64,000 nucleotides of DNA from Chryseobacterium arthrosphaerae (GCF_001684965.1 NZ_MAYG01000001.1:2914001-2978000); one strand, 5' to 3'; positions 1-9,328 are shown, counted from the first letter of the stretch. The notes: generated by a model not told the origin, from the letters alone. Numbers and translations: made by a program.

Positions 1-549
1 AAAAAGATAGTATTAGCAGGATTTTTATCCGTTTTTTTAATGACGGCCTGCAAGAAAGATGATGCAATAGCAGAAAAGTCGCTGGAAGCACAAAAGCTTG
101 AATTCCAGGCAAGACAACTTGAAATAGAAAAACAGAAGCTGGCTATTGAGAAAGAAAAACTGGTATATGAAGCCCAGAAAAAGGCAGACAGTATCTCAGA
201 AACCAAAAAAGCAAAAGCTGCAGCAGCGAGTAATTCAAAACCACACGTGATAAGAGAAACGAGAACGGTATACAGAGACAGAAACTCAGGTTCCGGCTCA
301 GGAAGCAGTAATGGAGGATATGCTGACAATGGAGGTGCTTCGCAGGGAACCACTCAGAAAAAAGGAATGAGTAAGGCTGCTAAAGGAACGATCATTGGAG
401 CTGTAGGGGGCGCTGCTGCCGGAGCAATCATTGCTAAGAAAAACAGAGGACTTGGTGCTGTAATCGGAGGTGTTGTAGGAGGTGCAACAGGATATACCAT
501 TGGTAGATCTCAGGACAGAAAAGACGGACGAGTACAACCCCGCAGATAA
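1..549 (+). CDS. glycine-zipper lipoprotein (5' end outside window)
   Basis: The reading frame is open from base 1 and begins KKIVLAGFLSVFLMTAC, a lipoprotein signal peptide with lipobox MTAC. The true start is therefore one or a few codons before the window, and the internal ATG at 40 is not the start. After the lipid-modified Cys comes a Lys/Glu-rich coiled-coil stretch (about residues 25-65), a Ser/Gly linker, and a C-terminal glycine-zipper segment (GAVGGAAAG and GGVVGGATG) of the kind that forms a membrane-inserting hairpin. It is probably anchored in the envelope. The specific role is unknown. A strong terminator follows at once. Confidence 0.8.
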   Translation, partial: KKIVLAGFLSVFLMTACKKDDAIAEKSLEAQKLEFQARQLEIEKQKLAIEKEKLVYEAQKKADSISETKKAKAAAASNSKPHVIRETRTVYRDRNSGSGSGSSNGGYADNGGASQGTTQKKGMSKAAKGTIIGAVGGAAAGAIIAKKNRGLGAVIGGVVGGATGYTIGRSQDRKDGRVQPRR

Positions 550-570
550 TATTTTTAACCATAAGATATA

Positions 571-601
571 AAGATTGCTTATTTTTAAGCAATCTTTTTT
601 T
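571..601 (+). terminator. rho-independent terminator ending at the next start codon
   Basis: A perfect 10-bp stem (AAGATTGCTT / AAGCAATCTT) with a 6-nt loop is followed by a run of T. It ends the lipoprotein transcript. The T run reaches base 601 and the next gene's ATG is at 602, so the terminator touches the downstream start codon. Confidence 0.9.
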
Positions 602-2236
602 ATGATACTGATTCTTCTTTCCTCCGTTTTCATTATTTCGGTCTTAATGGGCTGGGGAAAGATCATGGAAAACATTTCAGGAAGTTTGTCCGGCGGAATT
701 TCCGGAAAAATCCTTTCCGGAATACTGAGCATCAGCCTTCTATGGACAGTGATTGCATTCTTTGCACCCTTGAATATTTATATTGAAACCCCTACGGTAT
801 TGCTGGGTCTGTTCTGTTTTTTTAAATATAAACTCTACCAGGATCTGTACAGGTTTTCAAAAAAAGACTGTTTGCTGGTAAGTGTTATTTCCTTTATCAT
901 TTTACTGGCGGGATCTTTTCATCCTTATATATTAGATCATTTCGGGTATTATGTGCCCACAATTAAATGGCTTACAGAATATGGAATAGTCAAAGGGATC
1001 TCCAATCTGGATCTTACACTGGGACAGATGTCTCTCTGGCATATTTTTCAGTCCGGCTTTTCGAATTTTTCTGATCCTTTTTTAAGAATCAATACTGTTT
1101 TACTGATTTTCTATGCTCTTTACAGTATTGAAAGAAAACATTGGATACATCTGTGTTTTTTGCCGGTTCTGCTATTATTCTCACAATCTCCGAGCCCCGA
1201 TCTCCCGGTCATTATTTTTTCTTTAGTTATTTTAAATGAAGCTATAGCCGGAAATAGAAACACCACTTTCCTCTTTGCATTTTCCATCTTTGTTTTTGCT
1301 ATAAAACCTACCATGATCTGGCTTCCGGTGTTTATTTTTTTGTACAGTATTTTTATTCTTAGATCAAATTTCCGGCAACTGCTTTTGGGAATATCGGTTC
1401 TTATTATATTCTTCATTAAAAATATATGGACATTCGGGTATCCTGTTTTCCCTGTAGCGATTGCAGATCCGGATGTTTTCTGGAAGCCCAATCCTGAAGT
1501 ATTGAAAATTTCGTCACAATATGCCGTCATGAAAACCTATGATATGCAATATACATATGAAGAAATTCAAAGGTTTTCAACGGCTGATTATATTAAAAAC
1601 TGGCTTACATTACCAGGCATCAAATCAAAGATCAATATTCTTTTTATCGCCGGCCTTGCTTTGTTTTCAGTATTCACCTGGATCAAAAAAAGAAAACTTA
1701 TCACTTTCATCTGCATTTCGCTTTTGATAAAAAGTATACTGGTCCTGATGTTTTCAGCACAGTACAGATTTTTCATAGATGTTTTTTTCGTCATTTTCTT
1801 TGTGATGTTTTACAGGTACTTTGATAAAAAAAAATCAATAGCAGTATGCTCCGGTCTCGGATTACTCATCATTTCAATATTATCTTTTCCGGGCATTATC
1901 CAAACATATATTCCCAGCTTCAGAGTGGGTGGCTTCATGGCTGGTTTAAAAAAAGAACAGCTCTACCGGCCGTCAGCGTATGAATACAGAAAGTTCAATT
2001 CATTCAGAATCGGAAACCTCGAATTCAACGTATCTGAAAACTACCCTTATAACTTTGAAACTCCGTTACCCGCAATTTCCACCGGCTATATTTTTGATGA
2101 TATGAATGCAGGAATTTTCCCTCAGCTTATTGATAAAAAGGATATCAGCAAAGGATTTATCTGGCAGAGAATGACTTCAGACCAAAAAAAGGAAGGCGAA
2201 AAAGTGATCTATATTATCAAAAACACTGATAAATAG
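602..2236 (+). CDS. polytopic membrane protein, LIC_10190-like
   Basis: A 544-residue, strongly hydrophobic protein with about ten or more membrane segments and a soluble C-terminal part of roughly 100 residues. The layout (N-terminal helices, a short DHFGYYVPTIKW-type loop, repeated helices, periplasmic tail) recalls the LIC_10190 family of Bacteroidota membrane proteins, which resemble GT-C type glycosyltransferases. That assignment is from memory of the family. An in-frame TTG at 575 lies inside the upstream terminator stem, so I chose ATG 602, which opens directly into a hydrophobic helix. It precedes aroC by 50 bp. The function is not known. Confidence 0.7.
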   Translation: MILILLSSVFIISVLMGWGKIMENISGSLSGGISGKILSGILSISLLWTVIAFFAPLNIYIETPTVLLGLFCFFKYKLYQDLYRFSKKDCLLVSVISFIILLAGSFHPYILDHFGYYVPTIKWLTEYGIVKGISNLDLTLGQMSLWHIFQSGFSNFSDPFLRINTVLLIFYALYSIERKHWIHLCFLPVLLLFSQSPSPDLPVIIFSLVILNEAIAGNRNTTFLFAFSIFVFAIKPTMIWLPVFIFLYSIFILRSNFRQLLLGISVLIIFFIKNIWTFGYPVFPVAIADPDVFWKPNPEVLKISSQYAVMKTYDMQYTYEEIQRFSTADYIKNWLTLPGIKSKINILFIAGLALFSVFTWIKKRKLITFICISLLIKSILVLMFSAQYRFFIDVFFVIFFVMFYRYFDKKKSIAVCSGLGLLIISILSFPGIIQTYIPSFRVGGFMAGLKKEQLYRPSAYEYRKFNSFRIGNLEFNVSENYPYNFETPLPAISTGYIFDDMNAGIFPQLIDKKDISKGFIWQRMTSDQKKEGEKVIYIIKNTDK

Positions 2237-2274
2237 AACAAATCCAGAAACTTTATTATGTGAAGAAAAAAAGG

Positions 2275-2282
2275 TAATTTTG
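2275..2282 (+). promoter_or_regulatory. -7 promoter element of aroC
   Basis: TAATTTTG matches the Bacteroidota -7 consensus TAnnTTTG and lies 4 nt before the aroC ATG, so the transcript would be leaderless or nearly so. I see no clear -33 TTG. Confidence 0.45.
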
Positions 2283-2286
2283 TACT

Positions 2287-3357
2287 ATGTTCAACACATT
2301 AGGTAATCTTCTTAGTCTTACAACATTTGGAGAAAGTCACGGAGTGGCTTACGGCGGTATCATCAACAATTTTCCGGCAGGTTTAACGGTAGATCTCGAT
2401 AAGGTTCAATATGAACTGAACCGAAGAAAACCGGGACAGTCTGCGATTGTTACTCAAAGAAAGGAAAGCGACACAGTAAAGTTTCTTTCCGGGATTTTTA
2501 ACGGAAAAACTACAGGCACCCCTATCGGTTTTATCATTGAAAATGAAAATCAGAAATCAAAGGATTATGACCACATTGCAGGAGCATATCGTCCGAGTCA
2601 TGCTGATTTTACTTATGATCAGAAATTTGGTTTCAGGGATCACCGTGGCGGAGGGAAATCTTCTGCAAGGGAAACCATGAACTGGGTGGTTGCCGGAGCT
2701 TTTGCCAAGCAACTTTTACCGGATATTGAGATCAATGCTTATGTTTCTTCCGTAGGTGATATTTTCTGTGAAAAACCTTATCAGGCTTTGGATTTTTCTA
2801 AAACTGAATCGAATGATGTACGTTGTCCGGATGCTGAGACGGCTGAAAAAATGATCTCCAGAATCAAAGAGATCAAAAAAGAAGGCAATACCATTGGCGG
2901 AACCATTACCTGCGTGATCAAAAATGTTCCTGTAGGAATCGGGGAACCTATATTTTCAAAGCTTCAGGCAGAATTAGCCAAAGCCATGCTGAATATCAAT
3001 GCCTGCAAAGGCTTTGAATACGGAAGCGGTTTCTGCGGTGCCAAAATGACAGGAAAAGAGCACAATGATGCTTTCAATACCGATTTTACTACAAAATCGA
3101 ATCTTTCAGGAGGAATCCAGGGTGGGATTTCCAACGGAATGGATATTTATTTCCGTGTAGCCTTCAAACCTGTAGCAACGATTCTGAGACCTCAGGACAG
3201 TATTGACAAAGATGGGAACCCTGTTGTGGTAGAAGGAAAAGGACGTCATGATCCTTGCGTGGTTCCAAGAGCTGTACCTGTTGTGGAAGCACTTGCTGCA
3301 TTTGTATTGGCAGACCTGTTCCTGATCAACAAAACAAGAAACATCAATAATTTTTAA
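2287..3357 (+). CDS. aroC: chorismate synthase
   Basis: Converts 5-enolpyruvylshikimate-3-phosphate to chorismate with reduced FMN, the last step of the shikimate pathway. The 356 residues fit the family. Family signatures seen are the N-terminal TTFGESHG, the [29 protein letters not shown] region (given here as RPSHAD, then [12 protein letters not shown]) with phosphate- and flavin-binding residues, and the C-terminal [17 protein letters not shown] block. ATG 2287 gives the standard N-terminus MFNTLGNLL. Thioredoxin-like genes follow on the same strand 17 bp downstream and may be co-transcribed. Confidence 0.97.
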   Translation: MFNTLGNLLSLTTFGESHGVAYGGIINNFPAGLTVDLDKVQYELNRRKPGQSAIVTQRKESDTVKFLSGIFNGKTTGTPIGFIIENENQKSKDYDHIAGAYRPSHADFTYDQKFGFRDHRGGGKSSARETMNWVVAGAFAKQLLPDIEINAYVSSVGDIFCEKPYQALDFSKTESNDVRCPDAETAEKMISRIKEIKKEGNTIGGTITCVIKNVPVGIGEPIFSKLQAELAKAMLNINACKGFEYGSGFCGAKMTGKEHNDAFNTDFTTKSNLSGGIQGGISNGMDIYFRVAFKPVATILRPQDSIDKDGNPVVVEGKGRHDPCVVPRAVPVVEALAAFVLADLFLINKTRNINNF

Positions 3358-3374
3358 TATAAATATTTTTGGTA

Positions 3375-3938
3375 ATGAAAAATTACTGGGATAAAGGAAT
3401 TTCTTTCGAAGAATACCTTCAGATTGCAAAAGAAAGATTAGAAAATCCAGCCAACGAACAGGAGGCTGAATATCAACAATATTATGAGCTTGGGCTTCAG
3501 AGAATGGACAGAACGGTGAAAAAATACGTTCCGGATGAAGACCAGCTGAAAGAACTGGCAGCTAAAAATTTCGATGGAAAAATCTTAATTATTTCCGAAG
3601 CATGGTGCGGTGATGCCAGCGCCACTGTTCCGGCATTGTTCAGATTCTTTGAAGGCCATAACGAGGTAAGAGTTTTTCTGAGAGACAGTGATAAAAGCCT
3701 GATCAATCAGTTTCTGACCAACGGTACGGAATCTATCCCTAAGGTTCTGATCCTGGATAAAGAATTTAACGTGAAAAATTCATGGGGGCCCCGTCCGAAA
3801 TACGGATATGAGCTTTTAATGAAATATAAAGCAGATCCTGAAGCTTATCCCAAAGAAAGCTTTTATAATGATCTGCAGATATATTACGCCAAGAACAGAG
3901 GAAAAGATGCTGTTCAGGAAATTTTAGATCTGCTGTAA
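3375..3938 (+). CDS. thioredoxin-family protein with a single active-site Cys
   Basis: A 187-residue cytoplasmic protein with no signal peptide. The thioredoxin fold core shows an active-site motif WCGDA at about residues 77-81: only the first Cys (C78) of the usual CxxC is present, with Asp in place of the second. The cis-Pro strand is visible as ESIPKVLIL. This matches the thioredoxin-9 like family found in Bacteroidota, often of unknown substrate. An in-frame TTG at 3369 is also possible, but ATG 3375 gives the natural start MKNYWDKG. It is followed 9 bp later by a membrane-anchored TlpA-type thioredoxin, so the two likely form an operon. Confidence 0.8.
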   Translation: MKNYWDKGISFEEYLQIAKERLENPANEQEAEYQQYYELGLQRMDRTVKKYVPDEDQLKELAAKNFDGKILIISEAWCGDASATVPALFRFFEGHNEVRVFLRDSDKSLINQFLTNGTESIPKVLILDKEFNVKNSWGPRPKYGYELLMKYKADPEAYPKESFYNDLQIYYAKNRGKDAVQEILDLL

Positions 3939-3947
3939 AAAAGAGAT

Positions 3948-4487
3948 ATGAAAAAAAGCATTATTTTTCTTGTACTGATCATCGTTATCGGTGTCATTGC
4001 TTTCGTTCCGGGAATAAGAAATTTCATGAAGGATACGTTCTTCCCGGTTGCTACCATTGAGAAAGCAGTTCACGTAAGTGAAGAAGATTATGATATTGAA
4101 CTTAAAGGGATCAATGCTCCGAGTACCAATCTGAAGAATTTCAAGAATAAAGCGGTCTTCCTTAACTTCTGGGGAACTTGGTGCCCACCCTGCCGAAAAG
4201 AATGGCCGTCTATTCAGAAACTTTATGACTCGAGAAAAGAACATGTAGATTTTGTACTGATCGCCATGAATGATAAAGAAGAAGACGTAAGAAAATTTCT
4301 GAAGGAAAATAATTATACGGTTCCTGTTTATATTGCACAGAGCCCTATTTCCGAGAAAATTCTGCCTAAGGTTTTTCCCACTACTTTTCTTCTGGACAAA
4401 AACGGAAGAATCCTGATCAAGGAAGATGCATCAAAGGATTGGGATTCAGAGACTGTGCACCAGTTTATTGACAATATTATCAAATAG
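3948..4487 (+). CDS. TlpA-type membrane-anchored thiol-disulfide oxidoreductase
   Basis: 179 residues. An N-terminal hydrophobic helix (about residues 4-21) acts as a signal anchor, putting the thioredoxin domain in the periplasm. The redox motif WCPPC gives Cys79 and Cys82, and the cis-Pro loop is FPTTFLLD. The family reduces or isomerises disulfides in exported proteins or in c-type cytochrome maturation. The exact partner cannot be told here. It lies 9 bp after the cytoplasmic thioredoxin-like gene. Confidence 0.88.
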   Translation: MKKSIIFLVLIIVIGVIAFVPGIRNFMKDTFFPVATIEKAVHVSEEDYDIELKGINAPSTNLKNFKNKAVFLNFWGTWCPPCRKEWPSIQKLYDSRKEHVDFVLIAMNDKEEDVRKFLKENNYTVPVYIAQSPISEKILPKVFPTTFLLDKNGRILIKEDASKDWDSETVHQFIDNIIK

Positions 4488-4572
4488 TTTTTTTAACGAA
4501 ATTTTATAATTTGTTGGTACAGGATTTGTGAAATTTATAGCGTTGAAAAATTTATTTAAATCCAAACACAAA

Positions 4573-4914
4573 ATGAAATATTCAAAATTAAATCTTGCAA
4601 AAGAAGCTATCAGTCACAAGGGCTTTGTAAAAAAGATCCCTGATATTTTCAGAATGGTCAAAATGTGGAGAAAAGGCATCTACCCTATGAAATCCATAGA
4701 CATTATTCTTCCTTTACTGGGAATCCTGTATGTCATCTCTCCTATCGACCTGCTTCCTGAATTTGCCATACCGGTACTTGGGGTAATGGATGATCTGGCA
4801 GTATTGTCACTGACGATCCCAAAACTTATCAAAGAGGTAGACAAGTTTTTGCTTTGGGAAGCTGAACAAAAATATAAGGGAACCCAAGTCATTGATGCTG
4901 AAATCGTAAAATAA
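4573..4914 (+). CDS. YkvA/DUF1232 family membrane protein
   Basis: A small protein (113 residues from ATG 4573; 128 from GTG 4528). The core has the DUF1232 hallmark: a hydrophobic helix (IDIILPLLGILYVISPIDLL) containing SPIDLLPE, followed by a hydrophobic segment with GVMDDLAVL. Family members are short integral membrane proteins of unclear function. I prefer ATG 4573 because residues before it look like untranslated AT-rich DNA, but the GTG cannot be excluded. A terminator follows. Confidence 0.75.
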   Translation: MKYSKLNLAKEAISHKGFVKKIPDIFRMVKMWRKGIYPMKSIDIILPLLGILYVISPIDLLPEFAIPVLGVMDDLAVLSLTIPKLIKEVDKFLLWEAEQKYKGTQVIDAEIVK

Positions 4915-4931
4915 CAGTTTATTATATTTTC

Positions 4932-4964
4932 AAACCATCCTGTAATATCCGGGATGGTTTTTTA
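4932..4964 (+). terminator. rho-independent terminator
   Basis: Stem AAACCATCC / GGATGGTTT (9 bp) followed by a T-rich run, ending the DUF1232 transcript before the UMP synthase promoter. Confidence 0.85.
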
Positions 4965-5008
4965 TTGACCAAATAGGCGATAAATTTTTAAGCCTTATTT
5001 CAATTCCT

Positions 5009-5016
5009 TAAATTTG
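5009..5016 (+). promoter_or_regulatory. -7 promoter element of the UMP synthase gene
   Basis: TAAATTTG matches TAnnTTTG and lies 19 nt before ATG 5036, giving a short leader. Confidence 0.5.
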
Positions 5017-5035
5017 CAACATCTAATAAAAAATA

Positions 5036-6415
5036 ATGGAAAGTAAAAAAGAATTCTTCTTAGAGTGCTACAAGCTAGGCATCATCAAATTCGGAAGGTT
5101 TACCCTTAAAAGTGGTATCGAAAGCCCTTTTTATGTAGACCTGAGACCTTTGGCTTCAGATCCTAAAATCTTAAAAAATCTTGCAAATTATTTATTGGAA
5201 ATGCTTCCGTTGGATAATTTTGATTTAATCTGTGGAGTTCCTTATGCAGCACTTCCTATGGCTACCGCAATGTCTCTGGAAAGCTACATTCCATTAATTA
5301 TTAAAAGAAAAGAAGCAAAAAGCTACGGTACGAAAAAACTGATCGAAGGGATCTACCAGAAAGGCCAAAACTGTCTTTTGGTAGAAGATGTGATCACTTC
5401 CGGAAAATCTTTGGTAGAAACCATTGCTGAAGTGGAACAGGAAGACCTTAAAGTTTCTGATATCGTTGTGGTGCTGGACAGAGAGCAAGGCGGAAAACAG
5501 CTTCTGGAAAGTAAAGGCTACAGAGTACATACTCTTTTCAACATTTCAGAAGTATGCGGAATCCTTCAGGAAACCGGAGAATTATCTGATGAGGAGGTGG
5601 CAAGAATTCAGGATTTCCTTCAGGGGAACCATATCCAGTTTGCAGAAGAAATCAGACCTTCTTACGAACAGAAACTTCAGAATGCCCAACATTCGGTTTC
5701 TAAAAAATTACTGGAAACTGCATTGATGAAAAAGTCTAACCTGATTGCATCTGCAGATGTTACAACTACTCAGGAATTACTGGCTTTCGCCGAAAAAGTA
5801 GGCCCACATATCATCGCTTTAAAAACACATATCGATATTATTTCTGATTTTGATTACGAAAAAACAATCACTCCATTAAAAGAAATTGCGGCAAAACACC
5901 AATTCTTATTGATGGAAGACAGAAAATTTGCTGATATTGGCAATACGCAGGAACTTCAGTTTACCAGCGGAGTTTTCAGAATCACAGACTGGGCAGATTT
6001 TGTAACGTCTCAGGTGATCGGTGGTTTTGAATCGTTGGACTGTTTCAACAATGTGGGGGTTGTAGCCATTGTGGGAATGTCTTCCAAGGGAGCACTTACA
6101 ACTGCCAGCTACCGTGAAGAAGCATTAAAAGTAGCACAATCTCATCCTAATGTTATCGGAGGAGTGTCACAGAATAAGCTTCCTGAAGAACTTTTACTAT
6201 TCACCCCGGGAGTTAATCTTGCAGATTCAGGTGATGGTAAAGGACAGCAATACAATACACCTGAACATGTTTTCAAGACCCTGCATACCGATTTCATCAT
6301 CGTAGGAAGAGGAATCTATAAATCAGAAGATGCTGAAGCCGCTGCCATCACTTACAAAACAGAGGGCTGGAATGCGTATATTAATTCTTTGGAAAAAAAA
6401 GCAATTCAGAGTTAA
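5036..6415 (+). CDS. pyrEF: bifunctional orotate phosphoribosyltransferase / OMP decarboxylase
   Basis: 459 residues carrying the last two steps of UMP synthesis in one chain. Residues 1 to about 205 are orotate phosphoribosyltransferase: FGRFTLKSGIESPFYVDLR, then the PRPP-binding loop LLVEDVITSGKS (about 113-124). Residues about 225-450 are OMP decarboxylase of the type with the catalytic LMEDRKFADIGNT motif (Asp at about 295). The domain order OPRT-OMPDC is that of animal and plant UMP synthase; most bacteria have separate pyrE and pyrF. Both halves keep their key residues, so both should be active. It has its own promoter. Confidence 0.93.
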   Translation: MESKKEFFLECYKLGIIKFGRFTLKSGIESPFYVDLRPLASDPKILKNLANYLLEMLPLDNFDLICGVPYAALPMATAMSLESYIPLIIKRKEAKSYGTKKLIEGIYQKGQNCLLVEDVITSGKSLVETIAEVEQEDLKVSDIVVVLDREQGGKQLLESKGYRVHTLFNISEVCGILQETGELSDEEVARIQDFLQGNHIQFAEEIRPSYEQKLQNAQHSVSKKLLETALMKKSNLIASADVTTTQELLAFAEKVGPHIIALKTHIDIISDFDYEKTITPLKEIAAKHQFLLMEDRKFADIGNTQELQFTSGVFRITDWADFVTSQVIGGFESLDCFNNVGVVAIVGMSSKGALTTASYREEALKVAQSHPNVIGGVSQNKLPEELLLFTPGVNLADSGDGKGQQYNTPEHVFKTLHTDFIIVGRGIYKSEDAEAAAITYKTEGWNAYINSLEKKAIQS

Positions 6416-6443
6416 AATCCTACAAAGTATATACAAAATAAGT

Positions 6444-6451
6444 TATATTTG
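6444..6451 (+). promoter_or_regulatory. possible -7 promoter element
   Basis: TATATTTG matches TAnnTTTG, 17 nt before the TTG start of the M1-like gene. I see no convincing -33 element. Confidence 0.35.
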
Positions 6452-6468
6452 GGCTTTATCACCGATAT

Positions 6469-9291
6469 TTGAAAAAGATCAGCATTTGCCTTATTTTGTT
6501 TTGGGGAGTTACACAGGTTTCTGCTCAGAAAGACAGTATTTACATTGAAGCGAAACTGTCTTCTGATAAAAAGAACCTTGAAGTAAAACAGGAGATTGTG
6601 TATTACAATCATTCTGATAAAGACCTTCATACTGTAAAACTCCTGAATTGGGTTTCCGCTTACAACAGGCGGGGAACTTCTTTAGTCTACAGAAAGCTGG
6701 AAGACCGGAATAATGATCTGCATTTTGCGAAAGCTGATCAGTTGGGAAAACTCCTTGAACTGGATATTAAAAATTCAGAAAACGAGACGATTCCCATTGC
6801 AGCACTTTCGGACGAGAATCTATTTCTGCCTTTAAAAGAAGCTTTAAAACCCGGAGAAAGCATCACCTTACAGATCCACTACCGGATGCAGCTTCCCGAT
6901 ACCAAATTTACGGGATACGGAACTTCAGGCCAGGCTGCTGTACTAAAATATTTCTTTATTGTTCCGGATCATTTTGATCCGGACAATATTTCCAAAAGAA
7001 ACTATCATGATATCGAAGAGTCTGTAAATTTTAATACTTTCTGGACAGTCAATTTTGATATTCCTGTCAATAGTTTTGTTGAGGGAAACCTTCCGCAGGT
7101 TCAGATGAATTCCTTCAAAGGCTATCTGGATTCCGATCCTGAGTTTTTGATTTCTTTAAGCCAGTATCCTTCCATAAAAAATAATATCGACGGATCAGAT
7201 ATTGAAGTAAAATTCGGTTATAATCTGAAGCCCGAAGAAAAGCAAAACCTTGAGTTTTATCTGCCTCTTCATTTAAAATTCCTCAAAGAAAAACTTGGAT
7301 CACTCCCTGAAAGTATTTTTATTTCTGATAAATTCAGGGCGAAGGAAGATTTTTTCGGAAACAATGATATTACTTTCTGGAAATTCAGGTTCCCATTGTT
7401 TACTGACGCTGAAAAGACAGACCTTGATTATTTCGGAATCATAACCAAAAAAATTCTTGATGAAAGTGTTATTGCTGACAAAGAGAAAGACCACTGGTTT
7501 AAAAACGGTTTAAAATCATATCTTGAAATTCAGTACCTGAAAAAATTCTATCAGGACACAAAGCTTTTAGGAATGTTGCCGGAAACAAAAATATTCGGAA
7601 TCAAACCTTTAAAACTGTTTCATGCCTCCAAAGTAAAGCTTCTGGACCGCTATGGACTGGCCTATCAGTATATCATGCTGCAAAACCTTGATCAGAAGAT
7701 TGATGAACATTTCCCGGTTTTGAGTAATTTTAATGATATGGCCATCAGCAGCTTTGAAACTGGAAGCCTTTTTAATTATTCTGCCGAGAAAATGGGTGAA
7801 GGCCCTTTCAATGATATTGTAAAAAACTATGTTACAAAAAATTCAGGGAAAAGAATTACCCCTGAAGAATTCCTGGCTGATCTTTCTGCTAAAAATAAAT
7901 CGGCAAGCTATCTGTCCGATTTCTTCAAACAGAAAAACCGGGTTGATTTCAAATTAAGAAACATCAGAAAGGAAGACGATTCCCTACAGATAAAAATTGC
8001 TAAAAATACAAGCGCATCTATTCCTGTAAAACTGGAAACAGAAACCAAAGAAGGTGAAAAAAAAGTGTATTGGATAGATACGGAAGAAAATCAGCGTATC
8101 ACCAATGTATCACTTCCGGCTTCCGACAATATTTATAAAGTCACCTTAAATAGCGGCTATATCTTTCCTGAATCAAACTACAGGGATAACTTCCTGTATG
8201 CAAAAGGGTTATTTTCCAATGCAAAAAAGATCAAACTTAAATTAATAAAAGATATTCCGAATCCTGAATACAATGAAATTTATATCAGTCCAAGGGTTCG
8301 TTTCAATAATACTTATGACAAATTCCTTCTTGGGGTTAATTTAAAAAATCAGTCTTTCTTTGATCAGAAATTCCTGTATTCAGTGACTCCCACTTACAGT
8401 ACCGGAACCGGAAAACTGACAGGTTCCGGAGCTGTATCCTACTCTATTATGCCGGCTGAAAGTATCATCCGGAGTCTTACTTTTGGAGTTTCAGGAGCTT
8501 ATTTTCATTATGATTACGGCCTGGCCTACAGAAAGGGATCCATAGCTTCTACGCTTAACTTCAGAAAGAATCCCCGAAGTACGGTAAGCAGAAGTATAGG
8601 GGCTTCCTATAATTATTTTGAAAGGGATTTGAGTCCTAAAATGATTGCCAACAACGATTATAGTAAATATAATCTCTGGAGCCTGGGATATGGATACAGT
8701 GACAGCCAGATGATCCACGAAAAAAGCCTGAGCCTGAGCACCCAGGGGATGGAAGATTTTAATAAAATAACTGCTGAAGGTTTCTACAGATGGGAATTTG
8801 CTCCTAAGCAAAAACTCAGCTTACGTTTATTTGCTGGATATTTTTTAAGAAACAACACCAGAAATGACTTGTTCGACTATGGTATTTCAAGGGTTTCCAA
8901 TTATTCTTTCTCTTATACGCTTCTGGGAGAAAGTGCCAGCAGCGGTTTACTTTCACAGCAGTTTATTCTGGCTGACGGAGGTTTCAAATCATTCCTTCCG
9001 GGAACAGTGAACCAATGGATCACTTCAGTGAATGTAGATTCCAGCATCTGGAAAATATTTCATGTGTATGCTGATGCGGGAGTTTATAAAAATAAAGACC
9101 TTCCTGCAAAATTTATATGGGACAGTGGTATTAAGGTGAGGATCATCCCGGATTTCCTGGAAGTCTATTTCCCGGTACAGTCTTCTCTTGGCTTCGAGCC
9201 TTCCTTTAAAGATTATGCAAAACGTATCAGGTATACATTAGTACTTAATCTCGGATCTATTATTAATGCAGCGAGAAGAGGATGGTATTAA
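6469..9291 (+). CDS. M1-aminopeptidase-like protein without zinc site, fused to an outer-membrane barrel
   Basis: 940 residues starting at TTG 6469: a stop at 6439 bounds the frame upstream and no ATG precedes the signal peptide KKISICLILFWGVTQVSAQ. Residues about 20-480 follow the layout of M1 metallopeptidases: an N-terminal beta domain, then a helical domain with HWFKNGLKSYLEIQYL (about 340-355) in the place of the family's WLNEGFASYLE helix. The zinc ligands are gone: the expected HExxH is ITKKILDES and the third-ligand Glu is Asn. The last 330 residues (from about 610) are alternating aromatic/polar strands typical of an outer-membrane barrel. Probably a non-catalytic, barrel-anchored surface protein. 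A shared terminator follows. Confidence 0.65.
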   Translation: MKKISICLILFWGVTQVSAQKDSIYIEAKLSSDKKNLEVKQEIVYYNHSDKDLHTVKLLNWVSAYNRRGTSLVYRKLEDRNNDLHFAKADQLGKLLELDIKNSENETIPIAALSDENLFLPLKEALKPGESITLQIHYRMQLPDTKFTGYGTSGQAAVLKYFFIVPDHFDPDNISKRNYHDIEESVNFNTFWTVNFDIPVNSFVEGNLPQVQMNSFKGYLDSDPEFLISLSQYPSIKNNIDGSDIEVKFGYNLKPEEKQNLEFYLPLHLKFLKEKLGSLPESIFISDKFRAKEDFFGNNDITFWKFRFPLFTDAEKTDLDYFGIITKKILDESVIADKEKDHWFKNGLKSYLEIQYLKKFYQDTKLLGMLPETKIFGIKPLKLFHASKVKLLDRYGLAYQYIMLQNLDQKIDEHFPVLSNFNDMAISSFETGSLFNYSAEKMGEGPFNDIVKNYVTKNSGKRITPEEFLADLSAKNKSASYLSDFFKQKNRVDFKLRNIRKEDDSLQIKIAKNTSASIPVKLETETKEGEKKVYWIDTEENQRITNVSLPASDNIYKVTLNSGYIFPESNYRDNFLYAKGLFSNAKKIKLKLIKDIPNPEYNEIYISPRVRFNNTYDKFLLGVNLKNQSFFDQKFLYSVTPTYSTGTGKLTGSGAVSYSIMPAESIIRSLTFGVSGAYFHYDYGLAYRKGSIASTLNFRKNPRSTVSRSIGASYNYFERDLSPKMIANNDYSKYNLWSLGYGYSDSQMIHEKSLSLSTQGMEDFNKITAEGFYRWEFAPKQKLSLRLFAGYFLRNNTRNDLFDYGISRVSNYSFSYTLLGESASSGLLSQQFILADGGFKSFLPGTVNQWITSVNVDSSIWKIFHVYADAGVYKNKDLPAKFIWDSGIKVRIIPDFLEVYFPVQSSLGFEPSFKDYAKRIRYTLVLNLGSIINAARRGWY

Positions 9292-9328
9292 ATAAATAAA
9301 AGAATTCATCCTGTAACACTATAAATAA

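Noticed and set aside
575..601. TTG start for the membrane protein
   Set aside because: It lies within the upstream terminator stem. ATG 602 is better.
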